64,000 nt of DNA from Flavobacterium sp. N502536. GTDB taxonomy: Bacteria; Bacteroidota; Bacteroidia; Flavobacteriales; Flavobacteriaceae. The number at the start of each line of letters is the position of its first letter. The stretch's first letter is position 1. Location of the stretch: NCBI RefSeq assembly GCF_025947345.1, contig NZ_CP110011.1, forward strand, positions 4,906,001 through 4,970,000, given 5' to 3'. Of this stretch, positions 18,434-26,964 are shown one piece after another. A program made the position numbers and the translations under genes. The notes beneath the pieces were generated by a model. That model had not been told where the DNA came from, did no database searches, and saw nothing but the letters and a program-made list of their open reading frames with translations.

Positions 18434-19501
18434 TTATCTCAGTATAAAGCCATTCTTCATAGGATCTTTTGGATCTATTAAAAACGTATTTACTCCTGTT
18501 ACAAAAGCTGTTCCTTCAACCTGGGGAATTACAGCCTTGAAGGGGCCAAATTTTTCTTCTCTGACAAGTGATCCTGTAAACGTACTTCCGGTTATACTTT
18601 CTATCGTAATAAACTCTTTTAAATTTATGGAGTTTTTCGCTTTTTCAATCGCAATTCTTCCCGAAACACCTGAACCTGTTGGAGAACGATCGACTTCTCC
18701 ATCAGCAAAAACACAAACATTTCGACTGTGATTAGCACTATTCAGTGGTTCATCAATAAAAATAGTTCCGTATAAAAAACTCAGATCCTTTTCAAACGGA
18801 TGATGAATTTCGGTATCATGATTCATTACGGCATGTTTTATAGCAACTCCATTTTGAATAATGCCGCGGTAATTTTCCTCGGTTAATCCAAAATTCAAAT
18901 GCGTATTTTTTCTCAAGTCAACATAAGCATAAAAAGCGCCGCCATAAGCCAAATCATAAACAACGTTGCCAATACCCGGAACATTTACAATACGATCTAA
19001 ACCTACAGCAAAACTTGGTACACAATGAAACCTCACTCCTGTTACCTCGCCCTTTAACACGGTAACAAACGAAAGAATTCGGCCGCAGGGAGCATCTATT
19101 TTCAATTCATTCTCACCTTCTTTTACCGTTATCCAATTCATTTTTGCCGCCAGTGTGCTTATCGCAATAATAGCATGACCACACATACTGCTGTATCCTT
19201 CGTTGTGCATGAAAAGAATACCAAAATCTGCATCCTCATCATTTGGCGGTAGTAAAATACAACCGTACATATCAGCATGACCGCGAGGTTCAAACATCAA
19301 TGCCGTTCTTAAATAATCGTAGTTTTCTTTTATATCTCGTCGGTATTCTAAAACGGTATTCCCTTTAAGTTTTGGAAAACCAGAAACAATTACACGCAAA
19401 GGCTCCCCACCCGTATGCATATCAATTGTTTTGATCTGTAGTACAGCATCGTCTGCTATATAAGTCGTATTGTTACAAATATTTTGGTAGGTATCAGACA
19501 T
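18434..19501 (-). CDS. Trans-3-hydroxy-L-proline dehydratase (proline racemase family)
   Basis: 355 residues of the proline racemase fold, with the N-terminal MHTGGEPLRVIV signature and the first catalytic Cys107 in SMCGHA. At the second catalytic position the racemase/epimerase motif DRSPCGTG is replaced by DRSPTGSG, with Thr275. In this family a Cys/Thr pair is the mark of trans-3-hydroxy-L-proline dehydratases (as in human L3HYPDH, Cys104/Thr273), which eliminate water to give delta1-pyrroline-2-carboxylate; two Cys give racemases or 4-hydroxyproline epimerases. The upstream gene, overlapping by 8 bases, encodes an ornithine cyclodeaminase-family protein that can act as the matching reductase. 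Cytoplasmic. Confidence 0.85.
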   Translation of the reverse strand: MSDTYQNICNNTTYIADDAVLQIKTIDMHTGGEPLRVIVSGFPKLKGNTVLEYRRDIKENYDYLRTALMFEPRGHADMYGCILLPPNDEDADFGILFMHNEGYSSMCGHAIIAISTLAAKMNWITVKEGENELKIDAPCGRILSFVTVLKGEVTGVRFHCVPSFAVGLDRIVNVPGIGNVVYDLAYGGAFYAYVDLRKNTHLNFGLTEENYRGIIQNGVAIKHAVMNHDTEIHHPFEKDLSFLYGTIFIDEPLNSANHSRNVCVFADGEVDRSPTGSGVSGRIAIEKAKNSINLKEFITIESITGSTFTGSLVREEKFGPFKAVIPQVEGTAFVTGVNTFLIDPKDPMKNGFILR

Positions 19502-20468
19502 TTTTCTGTGTTTTTAAATTATACTCTTCATAAAAATATCCCGCTGCAACAAGGTCTTCTAAAGCATGTCCAACGGATTTAAAATAAGTGATTTCGGTAT
19601 CAGATGTTCTGCCTGATTTTGTATTGCTGCACAGTTCAAACAAATCTGCTTTAATAGTTTCTTTTGTAATAATTCCATTGGTGAGCGGGATCAAAATATC
19701 GCCGCTTTCTTTTAGCCCACCCTGATACGTATCAAGAAACAGACTTGATTTTAAAACGGCTTCATCATCTGCCTCCCGCATATCTTTTTTATATGCCCCA
19801 ACAAGATCCAAATGCTGTCCTTCTTTCAGCCATTTCCCAAAAACAAGCGGAACGGGTGATAACGTTGCCGAGGAAATAATAGCAACCTGAGAAATTACTT
19901 CTTCAATAGTTGAAACTGGTTTGCAGCTAAACGAAGAATTTTGAAATGCATCACAAACCAATTGTGCTTTTTCTATAGTTCGCCCCCAAACATAAACCTC
20001 TTTTATAGGCCTTACGCTTGCATGTGCCTGAATTAAATTAATAGCCAATGCTCCTGTGCCAATCATTAGCATAGTCGAGGCATCTTTTCGCGAAAGATAA
20101 CTGCTTGCCAAAGCAGATGTTGCTGCAGTACGTTTCGCTGTTAGTGATTTTGCATCAAGAATTGCCTTTATATTTCCTTTGTGCCCGTCTAAATAAATAT
20201 AAGTTCCCTGAATGGAAGGCAGATCATAGTTACCATTATTCGGACTTACCGTAACTATTTTTACTCCTAAATCTTTGCCTGCCTGAAATGCCGGCATGAG
20301 CAGCAGTGTCGAATCTTTGCCTTCTTCCGGATTAGAATAATCATGATGATGACGCATAGGCACTTTGATCGCCGAGGTCGAAAACCCGGCACGAAGTCTT
20401 TCTATAAGTTCTTTAAAATTACATTTTTCTTCAATGAAATGATCTGAAATAAGTTGTATTGGTTTCAT
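19494..20468 (-). CDS. Ornithine cyclodeaminase/mu-crystallin family; probable delta1-pyrroline-2-carboxylate reductase
   Basis: 324 residues. The N-terminal substrate domain contains VPMRHHHDY; the NAD(P)-binding Rossmann segment is TMLMIGTGALAINLIQAH (about 133-150), followed by VYVWGRTIEKAQ; the C-terminal part has GAYKKDMREAD, matching the family's GSx.pdmRE.D block. The family includes ornithine cyclodeaminase, ketimine reductases and pyrroline-2-carboxylate reductases (LhpI type). Overlap with the trans-3-hydroxyproline dehydratase gene makes the last the best fit: dehydratase product to L-proline. True ornithine cyclodeaminase activity is less likely in this context. First gene of the operon. 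Confidence 0.82.
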   Translation of the reverse strand: MKPIQLISDHFIEEKCNFKELIERLRAGFSTSAIKVPMRHHHDYSNPEEGKDSTLLLMPAFQAGKDLGVKIVTVSPNNGNYDLPSIQGTYIYLDGHKGNIKAILDAKSLTAKRTAATSALASSYLSRKDASTMLMIGTGALAINLIQAHASVRPIKEVYVWGRTIEKAQLVCDAFQNSSFSCKPVSTIEEVISQVAIISSATLSPVPLVFGKWLKEGQHLDLVGAYKKDMREADDEAVLKSSLFLDTYQGGLKESGDILIPLTNGIITKETIKADLFELCSNTKSGRTSDTEITYFKSVGHALEDLVAAGYFYEEYNLKTQKNV

Positions 20469-20607
20469 GTATGGTGTTGAAATTTTATTAAAAATAGAAG
20501 TTTATTGTATGATAATACTATTTCACCTTTAATCAGATAACATATACCAATTTAAGGTTAATATAGTACAAATTAGTAAAAAGGTAATAAGGCACATAAT
20601 CTATAAC

Positions 20608-20655
20608 AAAAGAAGAAGCCGCCTCAAATTTTGTATTGAGACGGCTTCTTCTTTT
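20608..20655. terminator. Strong hairpin terminator in the 335-base gap 20469-20803
   Basis: A 20-base arm beginning AAAAGAAGAAGCCGCCTCAA (20608-20627) pairs with 20636-20655 with one mismatch and an 8-base loop; both ends give T-runs, so it can work in either direction. It lies downstream of the leftward orphan gene at 20804 and upstream of the hydroxyproline operon. I see no gene in the rest of the gap, which must carry the operon's promoter; a TAATTTG-like box lies near 20570 on the minus strand. Confidence 0.75.
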
Positions 20656-20803
20656 CTATTCTTTTTCCAATTTCTTTACTTTCACAGATAAGGTCCTTGT
20701 GTCAGCTGGAAGATTAAATACATACAAACTGATTTTGTTTTTTAAGCTACTTAATCAATTCTATATTTTTTTATGGTACTATTTTCTTCTTTATGGGCAT
20801 AGA

Positions 20804-21175
20804 TCATACATTTGAACTACTAAATTCTTCTAGAAAATAATTTATATTACTTGTTGACAAAAATTGCTTACAAAACTCAAGTTCATTATTCTTTTTATTT
20901 TCATCAAGCATTATTTCCTCATTAGGTTCTGCTGTGTTCTGTATGATACCTAAAGCCCAATGATAAGGCATCTCATGCATTAAAAAATAAACATCTCCGG
21001 CATCTTCTAATGTTTCTAAAAAGCTTATAAATCGTAAATGAGTATCATTATACTCTAATTTAGCATTAAAAAAATCTGTTATAAGATTTCTTATATAAGA
21101 ATAAAATATACTTCTGTAAAAAATTCTTTCTTTTCCATCTGTTTCATCATCCATAAAAATAAAATCTTTTTCCAT
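20804..21175 (-). CDS. Small acidic protein, unknown; candidate orphan immunity protein
   Basis: 123 residues, no signal peptide or membrane segment, acidic (MEKDFIFMDDETDGKE, EPNEEIMLDENKKNNE) and AT-rich in codon use like the NADAR gene. I recognise no domain. It lies just downstream of a displaced Rhs tip on the same strand, and an Rhs tip followed by a small soluble gene is the usual layout of orphan toxin-immunity modules. The toxin itself has been lost, so this may be the immunity gene left behind. The role is inferred from position only. Confidence 0.6.
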   Translation of the reverse strand: MEKDFIFMDDETDGKERIFYRSIFYSYIRNLITDFFNAKLEYNDTHLRFISFLETLEDAGDVYFLMHEMPYHWALGIIQNTAEPNEEIMLDENKKNNELEFCKQFLSTSNINYFLEEFSSSNV

Positions 21176-21324
21176 AATTTAATGACATATTATATGTTGT
21201 GATGCTAGTTTAGGACCGGTAAACACTGTAATAGTTTGTTCTTATCTCTAATTTTAAGTAATTAATCTTCTAAATATTTTAAATAGAAAAATGCTTTTTC
21301 AGAATTCATATCAAAACGATAAAC

Positions 21325-21357
21325 AAAAAACTGCCTCGGTATTGAGGCAGTTTTTTT
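21325..21357 (-). terminator. Terminator after the Rhs remnant
   Basis: The arms AAAAAACTGCCTC (21325-21337) and GAGGCAGTTTTTTT (from 21344) enclose a 6-base loop. There are T-runs on both strands. It is placed just downstream of the Rhs fragment and upstream of the orphan gene. Confidence 0.75.
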
Positions 21358-21429
21358 ATGTTCACGAGCAAGATACCCACTTCAACCTGAAAATTAACCA
21401 TGTGCCAACACATTTGGAATATTATAAAT

Positions 21430-21915
21430 TCAGGTTAACAAGATATTTGGATTCTGGCTACAATAAAGCCCTGATTCAGAATTATAATACCTAAACCTGT
21501 TATAATACAAACCAGTCTCTATATCCTCATATTGGCCCAACTGCCTAAAAGGAATAAAATCTCGATCGCCTTTTAGATTACGGAGATCTCCATAAATGTC
21601 ATAATCTGTTTCCCAGACTAACTTACCTTTTTCAGTATAAGCCTGTACAGGACGACCAATATAATCATTAATAATATAGGACTTCCCATCTCCTATAATC
21701 TTAGCACTTGGTACAAAAGAACCTCCTTCATACACCCAAGTAATTAAATTGTAAATTGGTTCAGACTTGTCGTAAACTAAGTCATCCTCAGTAGCAACTA
21801 ATTTAGGACGATCTTTTAAATCGTATTTCCACATTTGCGTAGCGTTTGTAAAGTACACTTCGTAGAGCGGGGACCTGTATTGCAAAGTACTCGGACGAGA
21901 TGGATGGCTACCTTT
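21430..21915 (-). pseudogene. Displaced Rhs C-terminal fragment (orphan tip)
   Basis: From WKYDLKDRPKLVATEDDLVY to GLYYNRFRYYNSESGLY the translation is nearly identical to the last part of the intact Rhs core (about residues 1120-1245 of the gene at 22735-26961). It has no ATG start: the open frame begins after a stop at 21916-21918 and reads KGSHPSRPSTLQYRSPL before the Rhs similarity begins abruptly at 21832. After SQN it ends within five codons (PNILLT), so the toxin is missing. This is a remnant left when a newer Rhs C-terminus replaced an old one. The 5' joint sequence is unrelated to Rhs and may be a dispersed repeat. Confidence 0.85.
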
Positions 21916-21937
21916 TTAATTTTTGAATTCTATATTT

Positions 21938-22744
21938 TTATATTATCTCTCTAATTTCCATTAAAATGTTTCCGAGCAAGTTGAGGCCTCTCCATTTTGA
22001 ATTATCGAATCTTTCTAGATCATTTGTAGAAAAACCAATACCCCATATTAGATCAACTGGGCTTGTTTCTGCTAAGATCATTTTTTTAGTTTCTTTTAGT
22101 AAAAAATTTAATTCTTTATTTTGAGTAAATTTTTTCAAATTTCCAATTCGTACAATTTCCTCTCTTTTCTTAATCCATATATCTTCTTTGAAACCGTTCA
22201 CTTGTCTTCCTAATTTTCGTTGACGACTTTGATTAGGTTCTTTAATGATTTCATTCATTTTTTCATAATCATTAAATAATTTGGCTTTCGAATACATCAT
22301 CCATTGTTCAGCTGAATTGAAATTCAAATCATCTATTATAAAAGTAGAATTGTACCATTGAGATAAAGGATTATTGTATCCATAGAAAAAATAATATTTA
22401 AAAAAAAGACGTTTTTCATAAATTATTCTTATTTTTTTTAGCTCATTTATTTTGTTTAAAATTAATTTTTTATAATCTTCATTATTGAGGTCTATTAGAT
22501 TATTTTGTGTAAAAATAGGATTTGATAAAATTCCAATAATTCTATCTATTGTGTTTGTAAAAAAGTAATCAAACTCTTTTGGAATTTCATTTTCTTTTTT
22601 ACAAATCTCAAAAAATGACATCAAAATATTAAAAAGTTTATTGTAACTCTCTTCATTCCATTCGGCATTAATTCTTAAACAGTATTCTAATTCAATATCG
22701 CTATCATTATATTCTAAATATTCATTTAAGTAATCTATTTGCAT
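21938..22744 (-). CDS. NADAR-domain protein, probable enzymatic immunity to the Rhs toxin
   Basis: 268 residues. Residues about 118-268 match the NADAR (YbiA-like) fold: NPLSQWY, then FNSAEQWMMYSKAKLFND (Glu146, Lys153, Lys155), RKLGRQV (178-182), W190, KKFTQN, AETSPVDLIWGIG (Glu226, Asp231, WGIG 234-237) and WRGLNLLGNILMEIR at the end. NADAR proteins act on ADP-ribose N-glycosidic linkages, and characterised members reverse guanosine ADP-ribosylation. The first 110 residues are an unassigned helical extension. The start overlaps the Rhs stop by 10 bases, so the two are translationally coupled. Since the Rhs tip looks like an ADP-ribosyltransferase, the protein most likely protects the producer by removing the modification. 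Very AT-rich compared with the Rhs core. Confidence 0.85.
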   Translation of the reverse strand: MQIDYLNEYLEYNDSDIELEYCLRINAEWNEESYNKLFNILMSFFEICKKENEIPKEFDYFFTNTIDRIIGILSNPIFTQNNLIDLNNEDYKKLILNKINELKKIRIIYEKRLFFKYYFFYGYNNPLSQWYNSTFIIDDLNFNSAEQWMMYSKAKLFNDYEKMNEIIKEPNQSRQRKLGRQVNGFKEDIWIKKREEIVRIGNLKKFTQNKELNFLLKETKKMILAETSPVDLIWGIGFSTNDLERFDNSKWRGLNLLGNILMEIREII

Positions 22745-25700
22745 GGGGTATATCTTTTAACAATTGCATTTTTACTAATTTCTCCCTCAACTAAAAGTTC
22801 GTTAGCATTTTTTGCAAATTTATTTACTTTTCTTAACTCTTCTGTTGGATTTTTACTGACATCTCCTAAATGATTTTTTCTTCCTTCTGGTGTGTTTAAA
22901 TCAACTTTATTGTTAGATACTTTATCTAAATCAATCTCAACAACATCAGTACCCGATTTTTTTGCCCATCTTTCGGCAAAACCACGATCCTTGGTTAATG
23001 AAATATATTGATCTTTATAGCCATCAGTTGATCCATTTAAAACGTGATCATATGCACTTCTCGTTGCTGTAGGATCCTTGGGAATAATATTTCCTCCAGA
23101 ATCTAAGCTACCCATGTCATTTGGACTTAATGCTCTAAACCATATGTCTTCCCAACCAAAAATATCAACATACTGGTTACAATCTTTGACAAATGAATAT
23201 AAATTTAATCCACCCCAATACTTTATCGGATCCTGACTAATATATATTCCAGTATCAGGAGAGTAATACCTAAACCTGTTGTAATACAATCCTGTCTCTA
23301 AATCTTCGTATTGCCCCAACTGTCTAAAAGGAATAAAATCTCGATCGCCTTTCAGATTGCGTAAATCTCCATAAATATCATAATCAGTCTCCCAAACGAG
23401 CTCACCTGCTTCTGAATAAGCTTGAATAGGACGACCAATATAATCGTTGATGATCGAGAACTTTTCTTCTCCAATAATCTTGGCACTTGGTACAAAACTT
23501 CCTTCTTGATATATCCAAGTTATAAGATTCTCAATCGGTTCGGGTTTATCATAGACTAAGTCATCTTCAGTAGCAACTAATTTAGGTCGATCTTTTAAAT
23601 CGTATTTCCATTCATGAATAAGAACGTTTCCATCCCAAACATAACGATTTATTTTTTGGTTTGCAATTTTTGAAGTGCGTCGACCCAGAGCATCGTACTC
23701 AAAATATATTTTCTTTCCATCGGGGTTGGTGATGCTCTCGAGCATACCGTTAGCCAGCCAGCTATAAGTGGTATCGCCGTCCTGCCATTGCTCGTGTTCT
23801 TGCTGTAATCTGGCTTCTTCCGTTTCGTTGCCCGTCAGTTTATCGATCCAGTTGGTTGGCTCTTCGAATTTTAGTTCTTCGTTGATGTTTCTGGAACTTT
23901 TATGTATCAGGTTACCCAGTTCGTCGTATTTGTAATGGTACTTTTCGTCTTTCAACAATTTCCCGCCTTTACCGTACTTACGATCGCTTCGATCTGGAGT
24001 TTTATAAAGATTCCCTACGGCATCTGGGGTTTTGTAAAGCTGTTCTTTGCCATTATAGTCGGCTTTGGCCAAATTACCAAAATCATCATAGTCAAAGTAG
24101 GTGATACTGGAAGTCATTTGATTTACCGCGCTGCGCAATTGCTGGTTGGTATCCCAGTTGTAATAACGTGATCCAGTGCGTTTGCCATTGGCAAATACTT
24201 CTTGTTCTTTTTGTTTTCCGTTGTTGTTGTAACTGGTTTTAATGTGGAGTCCACCTGTGGTAAAGCGTTCTATTTCTCTTCCCAGTTCGTCGCGTTTCAG
24301 GGTGGTTTCCCACTTCTGGTGCTGTTCTTTGAGTTCGTTGCTTTGTGCCTCTATGCGTTCCAACTGTCCTTTTGAGTCATACTGCGTACTGATCTCTGCT
24401 CCTAAACTAGTGTTTATATGGGTGCGTTGTCCCAGTTTATTGTAAGTCGAGGTAAGTGTAATGGCATTTTCGGTGTCATCGAGCTGTTGTTTCTGGGTTT
24501 CTTTTACGATACGTCCCATTTCATCACGGTCCAGAAGGATACTTACATTTTGATTTACAGCTTCTGTTAAAAGTCCGTTTTTGTTGTAAGTGTAGGTTTC
24601 CCAGGTACCGTCATGATAGTCGGCTCTGGTGATGCGTCCCAGTGCATCCTGCTCGTACTCAGTAAATTTTCCATTGCCATGATCTATTCTGGTCACTTCT
24701 CCTGCGAGATTACGCTGGTATTTTTTGACCATACCGTCAAAGGCAGTTTCTTTGATTATTTGTCCGGCTTTGTTGCGGGCAAAATAGTAGACTTCGTTGT
24801 CTTCGTTTTTGATGGCTTGCAATTGCTCCATCTTGTCGTAATCAAAACGAACTTTCACGCCATTTTGTTCGCGCGTAGCTAGGCTTCCCAGTGGGGTATA
24901 ACTGAACTTAATCTTGTTTTTATTGTCTTTTAGAGCTATGACTTCATCGTAATTGTTGTAGGTAAACTGTATGACATTGCTGTCTTTCTCTACAATTTGT
25001 CTTACGCGGTCCAATGCATCGTAGCTAAAATAATCGGCCATTTGCATTGGAGTGTAAATCGCTTGTACGCGTCCACGATGGTCGTACTCCCATGATTTTA
25101 GTTTTTGGTTGTTCTCACGCCATTCTGTAAGATTGTATTGATCGTCATAAATCAGTTCGAGTTTGTTGTTGTTTTTGGCCACTGTCGCCAATAGTCCATT
25201 ATCGTGATAACTAAAGTGGGTGGTGGTTTTATCGGGAGCAATAATCGTTTTAAGCTGATCCTCTCTATCTTCTTTGTACAAATAAACGGTTTTGTTCCCT
25301 TCGGGATCTATGGCTATCGACGGGCGGTTTTCCTCATCGTAAATCATGATTTCTTCGGTACCATCCGGGTAAACCGTGCCGGTTTTGTTTCCTCTGTCAT
25401 CGTAGTTAAAGCCTAATACACGTCCTTCGGGATCAATCTCGCGATAGAGTTCCATAAACTCGGTATAATCGTAAAAGGTACTGTTGCCCATTGGGTCTTT
25501 TACTTGTGTAATCAGCTGGCTTGGTTCGTAATAATAAGTGGTTACAGTTAGGTTGGAGTCTGTTATCAGATTATAACCTTCCTCGGGGTGGTATTCCATC
25601 CAGCCTTCCTGCCAGCCGCCGTCACCCCAGGTGTGTATACAGCGGTTTTGGGTGTCATATTCCCAGTAAAAAGCTTGTCCGTTACGGTCGGTTTTTTTAA

Positions 25701-26961
25701 CCATTAAATGATTTTCATATTCAATGGCTGTCGGTTTTTGCAGTGCATCAATAATAGCACTTATGTTACCTTCGGGATCGTACTCATACGCTACTAAAAG
25801 TTCGTCCTGTTCCGGTCCGACAAGCTCCAGCTTTTGAATAAATCCGTCCTTGGTGCTTACTTTGATCACTCTGCCTGCAGCATCGATGATTTTTTTCAAA
25901 CGGTTTGCTGTAAATTCGAAAATTAAGCAAAGTCCGTTTGGATTGCTAATTTTTGTAAGCTGGTATTTTTTGCTATCAAAATGGGTAAACTCATAAAAGA
26001 GTTTACTTTGATGATTGTAAGCCTGATAACCATCGGGAGTTCTTTTGAGGGTAGTTTTTTCTTCACGTAAGTAAAACTCTTCTTCAGGTAGCAGTATTGG
26101 AAAAACAGCAAGTCGCCCGTCCTCCATTCGAAGTCCTAAGGCATCATCTTCGGGGTATAATTCTACGGCTCTGTCGTAGACACAGTGTGTTCCATGACCG
26201 AGCCAGCCCACGTAATTAGAATCGGAGTACCAGCTGCGTTTCCAATTTAGAGGAATCGGACTGGTCAAATCAAAATCACTGCCTTCATAAATCACCACGC
26301 CATTGACCACATTTACGGGGTCATTAACACATTTTCGGAGTCCATCTTTGAGCCCATTAGGACCTTTTGATCCCTTAAGGTTAATCTTTTTAACAAGACC
26401 TCTAACTTTTTTCATCAGAGTACTAAAGCCAATACTAGCTAATAATCCTGTAAGAACCCCGCCCCAATCGGGCGGATAAGGGCCTCCAACCATAACCGGT
26501 TTCCCGGTAGGAATAGGCAAGGAAAATGAAGTTGGGGCAAAAAGGGTTGGGGCAAACGGTAACATTTTCTTGCCTATTTTAGTCTTACCAAGGGATAATG
26601 ATAACGGAATACCGATATCATTACAAGTCATTAACATATGACCTTTGGGACTCATTCGGGTGCTGTCTGAAAATACGGTTTGAGAAGCAAAAAAGTTCAT
26701 GCTTTCGTGGCCAATAATAGGCGTCATCAACCAGGGTGGTGTAAAAAGCGGAATGTGTACCAATGGAATGATGATACCACTGGTGTCTGAGTTCCCTCGT
26801 TTAAAACCATTTACATGCACGCTGGTGCCTAAAAATGGAACATAATCAAAAGGGTCAATGACAATACCTATGTAAGGGTGAAAAGGGTTAAAAGGAGGCA
26901 AAGTGGTGAAATGGATGTCTATTCCCACCACAATGGTTAAATGGTTATCGGTTAATAACAT
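22735..26961 (-). CDS. PAAR-Rhs type VI effector with C-terminal ADP-ribosyltransferase-like toxin
   Basis: 1408 residues. The first about 135 residues are a PAAR-like spike tip (GTSVHVNGFKRGNSD, KGHMLMTCNDIG). A DUF6531-type opening follows (VNDPVNVVNGVVIYEGSDF, about 212-235), then some 900 residues of YD/RHS repeats forming the cocoon, closed by GLYYNRFRYYSPDTGIYISQ and the DPIKYWGGLNLYSF...DIFGW block. The last 138 residues are the variable toxin: WFRA with Arg1276, QYISLT with Ser1321/Thr1323 and VEGEI with Glu1392/Glu1394, in the order of the R-S-E class of ADP-ribosyltransferases. The toxin part is AT-rich, the core much less so. It starts 3 bases after the adaptor candidate, and its 3' end overlaps the NADAR gene. 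Confidence 0.9.
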   Translation of the reverse strand: MLLTDNHLTIVVGIDIHFTTLPPFNPFHPYIGIVIDPFDYVPFLGTSVHVNGFKRGNSDTSGIIIPLVHIPLFTPPWLMTPIIGHESMNFFASQTVFSDSTRMSPKGHMLMTCNDIGIPLSLSLGKTKIGKKMLPFAPTLFAPTSFSLPIPTGKPVMVGGPYPPDWGGVLTGLLASIGFSTLMKKVRGLVKKINLKGSKGPNGLKDGLRKCVNDPVNVVNGVVIYEGSDFDLTSPIPLNWKRSWYSDSNYVGWLGHGTHCVYDRAVELYPEDDALGLRMEDGRLAVFPILLPEEEFYLREEKTTLKRTPDGYQAYNHQSKLFYEFTHFDSKKYQLTKISNPNGLCLIFEFTANRLKKIIDAAGRVIKVSTKDGFIQKLELVGPEQDELLVAYEYDPEGNISAIIDALQKPTAIEYENHLMVKKTDRNGQAFYWEYDTQNRCIHTWGDGGWQEGWMEYHPEEGYNLITDSNLTVTTYYYEPSQLITQVKDPMGNSTFYDYTEFMELYREIDPEGRVLGFNYDDRGNKTGTVYPDGTEEIMIYDEENRPSIAIDPEGNKTVYLYKEDREDQLKTIIAPDKTTTHFSYHDNGLLATVAKNNNKLELIYDDQYNLTEWRENNQKLKSWEYDHRGRVQAIYTPMQMADYFSYDALDRVRQIVEKDSNVIQFTYNNYDEVIALKDNKNKIKFSYTPLGSLATREQNGVKVRFDYDKMEQLQAIKNEDNEVYYFARNKAGQIIKETAFDGMVKKYQRNLAGEVTRIDHGNGKFTEYEQDALGRITRADYHDGTWETYTYNKNGLLTEAVNQNVSILLDRDEMGRIVKETQKQQLDDTENAITLTSTYNKLGQRTHINTSLGAEISTQYDSKGQLERIEAQSNELKEQHQKWETTLKRDELGREIERFTTGGLHIKTSYNNNGKQKEQEVFANGKRTGSRYYNWDTNQQLRSAVNQMTSSITYFDYDDFGNLAKADYNGKEQLYKTPDAVGNLYKTPDRSDRKYGKGGKLLKDEKYHYKYDELGNLIHKSSRNINEELKFEEPTNWIDKLTGNETEEARLQQEHEQWQDGDTTYSWLANGMLESITNPDGKKIYFEYDALGRRTSKIANQKINRYVWDGNVLIHEWKYDLKDRPKLVATEDDLVYDKPEPIENLITWIYQEGSFVPSAKIIGEEKFSIINDYIGRPIQAYSEAGELVWETDYDIYGDLRNLKGDRDFIPFRQLGQYEDLETGLYYNRFRYYSPDTGIYISQDPIKYWGGLNLYSFVKDCNQYVDIFGWEDIWFRALSPNDMGSLDSGGNIIPKDPTATRSAYDHVLNGSTDGYKDQYISLTKDRGFAERWAKKSGTDVVEIDLDKVSNNKVDLNTPEGRKNHLGDVSKNPTEELRKVNKFAKNANELLVEGEISKNAIVKRYTPCK

Positions 26962-26964
26962 GGT

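Noticed and set aside
18434..19501. Proline racemase or 4-hydroxyproline epimerase
   Set aside because: The second catalytic Cys is Thr275, the dehydratase form.
22800..26900. Several open frames on the plus strand inside the Rhs gene
   Set aside because: They are shadows of the repeat-rich Rhs coding sequence and show no coherent domain.
22735..26961. Rhs as a plain wall-associated YD-repeat protein
   Set aside because: The PAAR-like start and the vgrG/adaptor context fit a T6SS effector instead.
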